Shown here: one piece after another, positions 17,719 through 24,652 of the stretch | How positions within the stretch are numbered: the first letter of the stretch is position 1 | Layout: each line of letters opens with the position of its first letter | Origin: Bacteroidales bacterium | GTDB taxonomy: Bacteria; Bacteroidota; Bacteroidia; Bacteroidales; F082 | NCBI GenBank assembly: GCA_030683155.1 | Contig: JAUXMV010000081.1 | Location: 34,506 to 98,505 of the forward strand | DNA length: 64,000 bases | Reading direction: 5' to 3' | Translations under genes and position numbers: made by a program | The notes under the pieces: generated by a model | What the model was told of the DNA's origin: nothing | Seen by the model: the letters and a program-made list of their open reading frames with translations, nothing else | Database searches by the model: none

Positions 17719-18165
17719 ATGAAGACAAATGAAGAAATATTTAGAATCTTGATTGAAGATGGATTCAGCAAAGGTAATGCAACGGTATTTGACACATACT
17801 CATCACCGGACTTTGTAGAACATCAGTATGGATTTAATCCTCCTAACGCAGAAGGTGTTAAAAAAGCAATCAAAGGACTTCATGATGCATTTCCCGACTT
17901 TTCTTTGAAAATTGAAGACCTGATTATAGAAGGTGATAAAGTATGGGGACGAATGACAGGCAGTGGAACTCACAAACGACAATTTGGACCATTGCCACCG
18001 ACTGGTAAAACATTTGAGATAACAGTGATAGATATTATGCGGTTCAAAGATGGAAAGCTTATTGAACACTGGGGAGTTCCTGACCGATTAGCATTAATGG
18101 AACAACTTGGCATGAAACCACCCCCAAAGCTTATTATGAAAATTATTAGTCTGTTGCGTAGATGA
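17719..18165 (+). CDS. SnoaL-like/ester cyclase-type NTF2-fold protein
   Basis: 148 aa cytoplasmic protein of the SnoaL-like polyketide-cyclase/NTF2 superfamily. VEHQYGFNPPNAEGVKKAIKG, FPDFSLKIEDLIIEGDKVWGR, GTHKRQFGPLPPTGKTFEIT and the C-terminal GKLIEHWGVPDRLALMEQLGM are the familiar blocks of the bacterial ester cyclase group. The substrate is unknown. It begins about 30 bp after repeat copy A and is followed by two small accessory genes on the same strand. Such proteins are frequent cargo of integrons and islands. Confidence 0.85.
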   Translation: MKTNEEIFRILIEDGFSKGNATVFDTYSSPDFVEHQYGFNPPNAEGVKKAIKGLHDAFPDFSLKIEDLIIEGDKVWGRMTGSGTHKRQFGPLPPTGKTFEITVIDIMRFKDGKLIEHWGVPDRLALMEQLGMKPPPKLIMKIISLLRR

Positions 18166-18271
18166 ATTTATTCAAGGCGACTTATCTCAAAGAAAACATT
18201 TTAGTAGCACTTCGACATATTTTTTATAACCGACTGCAAAAAATTTGTACAAACAATAAAAACTAAAAAAA

Positions 18272-18727
18272 ATGACAATAAGGATTATTCGCTTTTGCAA
18301 CATTGTTATGGTAGCATTGGTAACAGGAACCATATTTGGAATATGGATAGGTTATAATCCCAAAGATTTATCGGCACCAACTTTCATTGAGCAACAACAG
18401 AATGCTATATTAGCCTTAAATACGCTAATGCCCATATTGGGGTTAATTACAATTCTGTTGACAATAACCTCTGCATTTCTTCAGAGAAAAGACAAAATTG
18501 CTTTTTCTATTCTTTTGGTGGCAAGTGTATTCTTGATTGTTAGCGGACTTACAACCAGATTTGGAAATCAACCGATAAATAGCATTGTAATGACCTGGGA
18601 TATGAATACCCCACCCAACAATTGGATGGTGTTAAGAAATCAATGGTGGACTTATCATGAACTTAGAACTTTGTCTGCATTTATTGGACTTTGTCTAATT
18701 GTATGGTCAAGTATTAAAAAAGATTAA
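18272..18727 (+). CDS. DUF1772 family membrane protein
   Basis: 151 aa with four hydrophobic segments (about residues 8-28, 45-67, 75-93, 132-148). The NQWWTYHELRTLSAFIGL ending with conserved Trp and His, and an N-terminal TGTIFGIWIGYNP, fit the DUF1772 (anthrone-oxygenase-like) family. Function in bacteria is unknown. The stop lies 15 bp before the cupin gene, so the two are probably co-transcribed. Confidence 0.78.
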   Translation: MTIRIIRFCNIVMVALVTGTIFGIWIGYNPKDLSAPTFIEQQQNAILALNTLMPILGLITILLTITSAFLQRKDKIAFSILLVASVFLIVSGLTTRFGNQPINSIVMTWDMNTPPNNWMVLRNQWWTYHELRTLSAFIGLCLIVWSSIKKD

Positions 18728-18742
18728 AAACTGGACAATAAT

Positions 18743-19309
18743 ATGAAACGAGGAACATTTATTTTATCTGCACTTACTCTATTTCCATTGAGTATTTTTG
18801 CAAAAATTAAACCCGCAATTTTTATGAGAACTGAAAAGGGATTTAAAGTAAAGGCAGGAGAAGCCAGATTTGGCGAACACTTCAAAATGAAAGGTGTTAC
18901 ATTAAACACTTTAGACATTAAAATTTCGGGGACTGACACTGAAAATGATTTAGCAGTGTTTGAGCAAACGGGACTTACTCCAAACGGTGGACCTCCATTG
19001 CATATTCATCCTTTTCAAGACGAATGGTTTTATGTTATTGAAGGTGAGTATTTATTTCAAGTAGGTGACGACAAATATCAAATGAAATCAGGCGATACCA
19101 TTTTTCTTCCAAGAAATGTGCAACATGCTTTCTTACAGTTGACGGAAAAAGGAAAGATGATAGTTTCTTATTTGCCAGCAGGAAAAATGGAAGCTTTTTT
19201 TAAGGTCACAGACAAATGGACTTCCCCACCGACAAAAGAAGAAATAGCAAAGGTTTTTGCAGACCACGACATGAAGGTTGTTGGTGCACCATTGAAAGCT
19301 GACAGTTAA
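18743..19309 (+). CDS. Exported cupin-domain protein
   Basis: 188 aa. Residues 1-20 resemble a signal peptide (MKRGTFILSALTLFPLSIFA). The cupin core spans about 75-150: GGPPLHIHPFQDEWFYVIEG provides the first metal motif (HxH then E), and GDTIFLPRNVQHAF gives the last His. It is a small-molecule oxygenase, isomerase or sensor by fold; no specific reaction can be assigned. It is the last gene of the first cassette; repeat copy B begins about 28 bp after its stop. Confidence 0.85.
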   Translation: MKRGTFILSALTLFPLSIFAKIKPAIFMRTEKGFKVKAGEARFGEHFKMKGVTLNTLDIKISGTDTENDLAVFEQTGLTPNGGPPLHIHPFQDEWFYVIEGEYLFQVGDDKYQMKSGDTIFLPRNVQHAFLQLTEKGKMIVSYLPAGKMEAFFKVTDKWTSPPTKEEIAKVFADHDMKVVGAPLKADS

Positions 19310-19336
19310 TATTAAAACAACGACACGCTAATAAAT

Positions 19337-19870
19337 AGGACTCGGAGCGGTCTGTCCCAAGCATCGAGAAATATACAATGAGTTCCCGAAGCTTCTGGAT
19401 TGAACTACATCCACCCAGAATCAGGAAGTGTTATGCAAATATTGAGGGTTTTTGGTGCTTTTTACCAGAATTTCTTTTGAAGCATTGCAGATTTTTGCGC
19501 TTCCTAATAGTATCTTACAACAGTGGTTTAGCATTCAAAAAAAAGATTCTGGGTGTTTTTGGTTCAAGGGCAGGCATACCGATTCCGCTTTGCAGCATCA
19601 TCAAATAAACTATTCTCAAGATTTGTCTGAAAAATCACATTTCTTACAACTCAAGTTTTCGCTAATTTAGCGGAGTGAAAAATGAGTGAAATGAAAATTT
19701 TAAGGAGGTTTATGGAGATGTTCGCCTCTGGAAGACGTGTCCGCCTCTGGAGGACGTGTCCGCCTTTGGAGGACGTGTCCGCCTCTGGAAGACGTGTCCG
19801 CCTTTGGAGGATACATCCGCCTTTGGAGGATACATCCGCCTCCGGAGGACGGACTGCAGTTATGCCGCAG
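19337..19870 (+). repeat. Island direct repeat, copy B (longest)
   Basis: About 530 bp in the same orientation as A and C. The left end (AGCGGTCTGTCCCAAGCATC) is shared with copy C, the middle with A and C, and the right end with copy A. It contains an expanded 19-bp tandem array and ends about 40 bp before the AlkD-like gene. Open frames crossing it are repeat artefacts. Boundaries estimated by eye. Confidence 0.78.
19723..19855 (+). repeat. 19-bp minisatellite, seven units
   Basis: Units start at 19723, 19742, 19761, 19780, 19799, 19818 and 19837, exactly 19 bp apart. The consensus is CGCCTYTGGARGAcgtgTC, the later units carrying ATACATC instead of CGTGTC. Each unit holds a near-palindrome (CCGCCTTTGGAGG; the last has CCTCCGGAGG), so the transcript would fold into a string of small hairpins. 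Copy A has a single unit at the equivalent place. Confidence 0.9.
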
Positions 19871-19908
19871 CTAAGAAAACCATTTCGTAGATAAACGAGG
19901 AATTCAAA

Positions 19909-20616
19909 ATGGAAAAAATTATTGAAAAAATTCGCACTGAATTAAAACAAGGTATTGACAAAAAAACTCAGACGACTAGTCAGAATTTTTTCAAAGAAAA
20001 GATAAAGTTTTATGGCGTCAAGGTTCCAACTGTAAACAAAATCAGTAAGGATTATTTTAAACTGATTGATTTTAAGCCAAAATCAGAAATATTCGACCTC
20101 TGTGAAATTTTATGGCAATCAGGATTTATTGAAGAATCATTCATCGCTTGTCAATGGTCATATTATATTCATAAAAAATACGAGCCTGAAGACTTTGAAA
20201 TATTTAAAAAATGGATTAATGAATATGTAAATAACTGGGCTTCATGCGATACACTTTGTAATCATACAGTTGGAGAATTCATTGAGATGTATCCTGACTA
20301 TTTAGGAAAGTTAAAAGACTTAGCTAAATCAGATAATAGATGGATGCGAAGAGCTTCATCTGTAACTTTGATAATACCAGCCAGAAAGGGAAAATTTCTC
20401 AATGATATCCTAGAAATTGCAGACATTTTACTTTTAGATAAAGATGATTTAGTTCAAAAAGGATATGGATGGATGTTAAAAGCTGCTAGTGAAGCAAACC
20501 AACGAGAAATATTTGAATATGTGATTAAAAACAAATCTATTATGCCTCGTACAGCATTACGATATGCGATTGAAAAAATGCCAAAAGAATTGAAAAGCAA
20601 GGCAATGGAGAAGTAA
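19909..20616 (+). CDS. AlkD-like DNA alkylation repair protein
   Basis: 235 aa all-helical HEAT-like protein of the AlkC/AlkD family. Diagnostic blocks are the N-terminal FFKEKIKFYGVKVPTVNKIS, VNNWASCDTLCNHTVGEF with the Trp and Asp expected at the lesion-binding cleft, RWMRRASSVTLI and the C-terminal KNKSIMPRTALRYAIEKMP. AlkD-type glycosylases remove bulky or cationic alkylpurines without base flipping. The coding sequence is strikingly AT-rich relative to the core genes, consistent with acquisition. It is the first gene after repeat copy B. Confidence 0.88.
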   Translation: MEKIIEKIRTELKQGIDKKTQTTSQNFFKEKIKFYGVKVPTVNKISKDYFKLIDFKPKSEIFDLCEILWQSGFIEESFIACQWSYYIHKKYEPEDFEIFKKWINEYVNNWASCDTLCNHTVGEFIEMYPDYLGKLKDLAKSDNRWMRRASSVTLIIPARKGKFLNDILEIADILLLDKDDLVQKGYGWMLKAASEANQREIFEYVIKNKSIMPRTALRYAIEKMPKELKSKAMEK

Positions 20617-20617
20617 T

Positions 20618-20725
20618 ATGATTAATGACAAAAATGATGATTGGCTTCGAAATCAAAGCCTACTCATTTTGGCAAAACCTTGTGTGAACCCACTAAGAAA
20701 CGCAACAGCACAGGTAAGTACATAA
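20618..20725 (+). CDS. 35-aa ORF of unknown significance
   Basis: An ATG one base after the alkD-like stop opens 35 codons (MINDKNDDWLRNQSLLILAK) ending at TAA just before the WYL gene start. It fills the gap exactly and could be a small protein or the remnant of a truncated cassette gene. No homologue is recognised; composition is not decisive. Confidence 0.25.
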   Translation: MINDKNDDWLRNQSLLILAKPCVNPLRNATAQVST

Positions 20726-20731
20726 TTGAAC

Positions 20732-21412
20732 ATGAACCGTATTGACAGATTATTTGGAATTTTGACTTTCTTACAATCTAAAAAGTTTGTAACAGCCAGC
20801 TATTTGGCCGACAAATTTGAAATAAGCGTAAGAACTGTTTATCGAGATATAAGGGCATTAGAAGAATTAGGAATTCCTGTAAGTTTTGAGCAGCCAAAGG
20901 GATATTTTATTGTGCAAGGATATTTCCTGCCCCCTCTTTCATTATCAATCGATGAAGCTAATGCATTGATATTGATGGCCTCATTGTCTGAAAAATATGC
21001 TGATAAATCCATTGATAAACAATGTCAGAATGCACTCACAAAGTTGAAAGCGATTTTGGGATACGGAGATAAAGAAAAAGCAGAATTAATTTCCTCAAAC
21101 ATAAGTGTCTGGCCAGCATCTGAAGAGAATTTTAACAACGAGTATATCAGTACAATTCAAAAAGCTATTGTCAACAAGACAATTATAGAAATTGAATACT
21201 CAAATAATCAAAATCAATTCAGCAAACGGGAAGTTGAATCTATCGGACTTGCTTTCTATTCAAATCAATGGCATCTTATTGCATGGTGCTGGAAAAGAAA
21301 GGAATATCGAGATTTTAAAATCAAAATGATTAGCAAACTTTCAGATACTTACAATCCCTTTAGAAAGAAAGAACACCTCACTATCAATGAATATATCCAA
21401 AAATTAAAATAA
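20732..21412 (+). CDS. WYL-domain (YafY-type) transcriptional regulator
   Basis: 226 aa from the ATG at 20732 (MNRIDRLFGILTFLQSKKFV; the open frame starts two codons earlier at TTG). An HTH_11 domain occupies residues 1-60 (VTASYLADKFEISVRTVYRDI). A WYL domain lies at about 135-200 (SIGLAFYSNQWHLIAWCW, then REYRDFKI). It is shorter than the usual 300-320 aa because the C-terminal WCX extension is missing; the end at ITINEYIQKLK-type helix looks natural. Such regulators sense nucleic-acid or nucleotide ligands and often control DNA-damage or defence genes, fitting the AlkD-like neighbour. Confidence 0.87.
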   Translation: MNRIDRLFGILTFLQSKKFVTASYLADKFEISVRTVYRDIRALEELGIPVSFEQPKGYFIVQGYFLPPLSLSIDEANALILMASLSEKYADKSIDKQCQNALTKLKAILGYGDKEKAELISSNISVWPASEENFNNEYISTIQKAIVNKTIIEIEYSNNQNQFSKREVESIGLAFYSNQWHLIAWCWKRKEYRDFKIKMISKLSDTYNPFRKKEHLTINEYIQKLK

Positions 21413-21479
21413 TTTTTTCAAACAGACTGACATAGGGTTGTCACTAAGGTGTCTTTTCTTTGCAAAAAAATGTGAAAAA

Positions 21480-22460
21480 ATGATAATAGACAACTTTAAA
21501 GCTTTCAATGGGCAACATTGTGAAACAACAGCAACTGGGTCACTCTTAAAACATATTGGGCTTGAACTTTCTGAACCAATGCTTTTTGGTTTGGGTGAAG
21601 GATTAGGTTTTATATTCTGGAATATGAAGATAATGGACTTCCCATTCATTGGAGGAAGGATTAAACCTGGTGTCATAACAGTTAATATTGCCCGAAATTT
21701 AAACCTAAATTTGAATTTTGTCGAAACTGCTTCGATAAAAAAGGCATGGGAAAATGTTACAAACAACATTGACAATAATATACCTGTCGGGTTAAAACTT
21801 GATTGCTATCATTTGGAGTACTTTACAAATAAAATTCATTTTGCAGCTCACTATGCAGCAATTTATGGATTTGATGAAACATACGCATATTTGAACGACA
21901 CTTCTCAGCAAGGGACACACGCCAAAACATCATTAAAAAGTTTAGAGCTTGCAAGAAATGAAAAAGGTCCAATGTCTTCAAAAAACTTGAGTTATACAAT
22001 CCAAAAATCAGGTAAGGAATATAACCTAAGAGAAACGATTGTAAGGGCTATTAAGAATAATGCCAATGATTATCTGAACCCGCCAATCAACAATATCGGA
22101 TATAAAGGTATTTTAAAAACAAGTGAAGAAATAAGAAAATGGTTCAAAAACTGTGAAAATATTGAATATGAGTTTTATACAACTGCAATGTTAATGGAGA
22201 AAGCAGGTACAGGAGGTGCTTTGTTCAGGAATTTATACAGGGATTTTTTAAAAGAGAGCTTTGAAATAATAGACTATAAAACATTGCAACAAGTTTATAT
22301 AATGTTTGTCGAAATAGCTATTTTGTGGAAGCAGGTATCATATTTGTTTGAAGAAACTGCAAAAACAAAAGACATCATCAATATTAATAGAGCATCAGAA
22401 ATTCTGGTTGACATCTCACACAAAGAAAAAAAAGCAATGGAATTATTATTAACAATCTGA
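21480..22460 (+). CDS. BtrH N-terminal/DUF4872 family protein
   Basis: 326 aa from the ATG at 21480 (MIIDNFKAFNGQHCETTATG), chosen because the preceding codons do not resemble the family. A cysteine-protease-like fold is suggested by NGQHCETTATGSLL (candidate nucleophile Cys) and HFAAHYAAIYGFDETYAYLND (candidate His and Asp); a helical C-terminal half follows. The family is named after BtrH, the acyltransferase that moves an acyl chain onto ribostamycin in butirosin biosynthesis. No carrier protein or biosynthetic cluster is nearby, so function is open. Low GC like its neighbours. Confidence 0.75.
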   Translation: MIIDNFKAFNGQHCETTATGSLLKHIGLELSEPMLFGLGEGLGFIFWNMKIMDFPFIGGRIKPGVITVNIARNLNLNLNFVETASIKKAWENVTNNIDNNIPVGLKLDCYHLEYFTNKIHFAAHYAAIYGFDETYAYLNDTSQQGTHAKTSLKSLELARNEKGPMSSKNLSYTIQKSGKEYNLRETIVRAIKNNANDYLNPPINNIGYKGILKTSEEIRKWFKNCENIEYEFYTTAMLMEKAGTGGALFRNLYRDFLKESFEIIDYKTLQQVYIMFVEIAILWKQVSYLFEETAKTKDIININRASEILVDISHKEKKAMELLLTI

Positions 22461-22473
22461 AAACACAACGATT

Positions 22474-22860
22474 ATGAAAATGAATAAACACTTTAGAAAT
22501 TTATTGTATGGTTTTCTGGCATGGCTGATACCATTCGTAGCTTCTATCTTTTTTTACACGGAAGAAGGCGGTTTAAGAATTGATATATTTTTCTTTAAAA
22601 CCATAATGATTATAGTTGGTTCAATTTCAGGGGCTGTTCTATTAATTTCATATTTTAAGAGGATCAATAAAGGTTATTTGAAGGAAGGTATTTATGTTGG
22701 TTTTACTTGGTTTGTTATTAATATTTTGCTAGACTTACTTGTTTTAATTCCTATGGCAAGGATGGCAATTTCGGATTACTTTCTTCAAATTGGATTAAGG
22801 TATCTTGTTATGCCCATTATGAGTATTATGATTGGTGCAGCGTTGGAAATTAAAAAATAA
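22474..22860 (+). CDS. Four-TM hypothetical membrane protein
   Basis: 128 aa with four hydrophobic helices at about residues 10-28, 40-62, 75-98 and 105-124 and short loops. GFLAWLIPFVASIFFYTEEGG and GIYVGFTWFVINILLDLLVLIP are recognisable in a widespread uncharacterised family of small membrane proteins; no function is known. It starts 13 bp after the BtrH-like gene; the HEAT-like gene follows within about 10 bp, so the three probably form one transcript. Confidence 0.72.
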   Translation: MKMNKHFRNLLYGFLAWLIPFVASIFFYTEEGGLRIDIFFFKTIMIIVGSISGAVLLISYFKRINKGYLKEGIYVGFTWFVINILLDLLVLIPMARMAISDYFLQIGLRYLVMPIMSIMIGAALEIKK

Positions 22861-22870
22861 GCTAAAGTTG

Positions 22871-23458
22871 GTGACAGAATTAGAACATATCCTGACAAAT
22901 TATAATAAAGCCACAATGATTTCAAACATTGCAGCTCACCCCGAATGTTTTAACGAATTGGTTGAGCTTGCTATTTCAGATAAACAGCCATATTCACGGC
23001 GTGCATCATGGTTGTTATGGAGTTGTATGCAAGAAAACGACCAACGGTTGGGAGGTCGTGTCAATCAGCTAATTAATGCAATCCCGTCAAAGAATGATGA
23101 ACAACAAAGGGATATATTCATAATTCTTCAAAAGATGGAGCTTAATGAAGAATCTGAAGGAATTCTTTTTGATATTTGTGCAAGTGTTTGGGAAAAGATA
23201 CATAAAAAGCCTTCTGTTCGTTATAATGCTTTTAAACTGATTACTAAAATAGCGAAACGATACCCTGAGCTATCTATTGAAATAGAATATCTTATTCAAG
23301 AACAATATTTAGACTCGCTGTCCCCTTGTGCAAGAAAATCAATTTTACAAATGAGTAATCTCCTGATAAATAAAATTAATAAACCTGAAAAAGAAGGACA
23401 ACCACCAGTAAATAGCACTCTAAGCGATCCGTCTCTAGCATCGGGAAACCAAAGCTGA
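22871..23458 (+). CDS. HEAT-like helical protein, C-terminus encoded by repeat C
   Basis: About 195 aa. The start is uncertain: GTG at 22871 (TTG at 22868 and ATG at 22916 are alternatives). Helical repeats are visible (NELVELAISDKQPYSRRASW, LLWSCMQE, SVRYNAFKLITKIAKRYPEL), resembling HEAT or armadillo repeats seen in Bacteroidota hypothetical proteins near DNA-alkylation-type genes. The last 16 or so residues (STLSDPSLASGNQS) are encoded by the left end of repeat copy C, which also provides the stop codon, so the original 3' end was apparently replaced. Function unknown. Confidence 0.65.
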   Translation: MTELEHILTNYNKATMISNIAAHPECFNELVELAISDKQPYSRRASWLLWSCMQENDQRLGGRVNQLINAIPSKNDEQQRDIFIILQKMELNEESEGILFDICASVWEKIHKKPSVRYNAFKLITKIAKRYPELSIEIEYLIQEQYLDSLSPCARKSILQMSNLLINKINKPEKEGQPPVNSTLSDPSLASGNQS

Positions 23459-23605
23459 GTTCATGCTGAAAGCACGTTCATTAAAACATTGCAGATTTTT
23501 GCACTTCCTAATAGTATCTTACAACAGTGGTCTAGCATTCAAAAGTACGGTTCTGGGTGTTTTTGGTTCAGGAGCGGGCATACCTTTCCCGCATTGCGGC
23601 AAACG
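23410..23605 (+). repeat. Island direct repeat, copy C (truncated)
   Basis: Left end AGCGATCCGTCTCTAGCATC matches copy B; then an almost identical stretch (ACATTGCAG, TTCCTAATAGTATCTTACAA, TTCTGGGTGTTTTTGGTTCA, GCGGGCATACC) to about 23605. The right half, including the minisatellite, is absent. Same orientation as A and B. Confidence 0.75.
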
Positions 23606-24202
23606 CAAAATGGACATTAAGTTTCTATAGCTGGTTGCATATGGTTTCGGACGAACAGAGCCGGAGAGTGGATGCTTAGGAGCTCTCTTATGATTTTCAA
23701 ATGGCTGGTTTTGCAGGCCGGACACAGCCATGGGTTAAGGCCGGAAAGTCACTCCAAACGATCAAAGCTTGTTTCCAGGATTTTATTTTCCATTTCGATA
23801 GTCTGTATATCTGGTTTTTGTTGCGGGACAAACAGAAGCTGAGGGTTATAAAAGAAAGTGTAGATGTAAACAAGCAACTGCTGTTCAATGATGGTTAAAC
23901 CCGATTTCTTTTCACTTTTCAGTAAATTTTTTGTGGTGAATAATTTAAAAGATTTAGAAAAAATCGTGTAATTTTGGAAGAGCTATCCGCCTGAGGTTGA
24001 TTTAGTTCAACAACGCCAATACGCCATATGCATGCCGAAGGCTTAACGCAGGCAAACAACACATAGGTTGGGTGGTTATCGCTTGTGCAAATAAATAACG
24101 GATAAGACGAGAAACATAATATACGGACATTTACAAAAGAAAGCAGACATTTACGGATTTGGAAATAGGTCATATAGTAGAACAATCAAAAAACAAAATG
24201 CT
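23606..24202. other. Non-coding right part of the island
   Basis: About 600 bp with no convincing gene. TAATTTTG at 23968-23975 followed by ATCCGCCTGAGG resembles both a -7 box and the degenerate tail of the island repeat, so it may be a decayed fourth copy. The open frame at 23701-23898 lacks a domain signature and is not accepted. Confidence 0.4.
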
Positions 24203-24430
24203 ATGAAAAAAATTTTATTCATTCCGTTTATACTTTCATTTCATTTCGCCTATGCTGGGACAGGCAGCGCTAAAGATGTAATTCTTTTCTATCTTGTAAT
24301 TGCAGCAGTTTTGGCCTTTATTCTTGGAGTTTATTTTCTTATCGTTTTTATTAGGCGGCTTATTAAAAAGCGCAGAGAAAAGAAAATTGCTCTTCTAGCT
24401 GATGATGCTAGTGGCGAAAATAACAGTTAG
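24203..24430 (+). CDS. Small exported single-TM protein
   Basis: 75 aa: signal peptide (MKKILFIPFILSFHFAYAG), a short spacer, one TM helix (VILFYLVIAAVLAFILGVYF and on), then a basic stop-transfer tail (RRLIKKRREKK) and a short acidic end. It is a bitopic membrane protein with cytoplasmic C-terminus if the signal is cleaved. No family recognised; it is the last gene of the island. Confidence 0.6.
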   Translation: MKKILFIPFILSFHFAYAGTGSAKDVILFYLVIAAVLAFILGVYFLIVFIRRLIKKRREKKIALLADDASGENNS

Positions 24431-24601
24431 AAAGTTAATATGGAACTGTCCTGACGATGGATTTCGAGCACAATTATTTGGCGGCATGAAACTTTGACTA
24501 AAAATTAAAACGAATATTATTTCAAGTGTTAATAAAAGGAAGATGTTTTAGATTTAATTCCAAAGTGAATAATGCCAGCCGCAAATACTGCGTATTGCAA
24601 T

Positions 24602-24632
24602 AAAAAAGCCGGTCATCAAAGCCGACTTTTTT
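24602..24632 (-). terminator. Terminator of the M3 peptidase gene
   Basis: AAAAAAGCCGG (24602-24612), a 9-nt loop and CCGACTTTTTT (24622-24632) form an 11-bp stem with one mismatch. It lies 20 bp past the peptidase stop and reads as stem plus T-run on the minus strand. Confidence 0.8.
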
Positions 24633-24652
24633 AGATTTCTCATATCGCGAAA

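Noticed and set aside
19682..19894. Open frame rich in RLWR/PPLED repeats
   Set aside because: It is the translation of the 19-bp minisatellite in repeat copy B and changes frame with every unit.
17325..23605. Integron cassette array with attC sites
   Set aside because: The repeats are 200-530 bp, lack the GTTRRRY/RYYYAAC core pair I looked for, and no tyrosine integrase is present. The cassette idea is kept only as a general hypothesis.
23701..23898. 65-codon frame in the right part of the island
   Set aside because: No recognisable domain, mixed composition, and it lies in decayed repeat-derived DNA.
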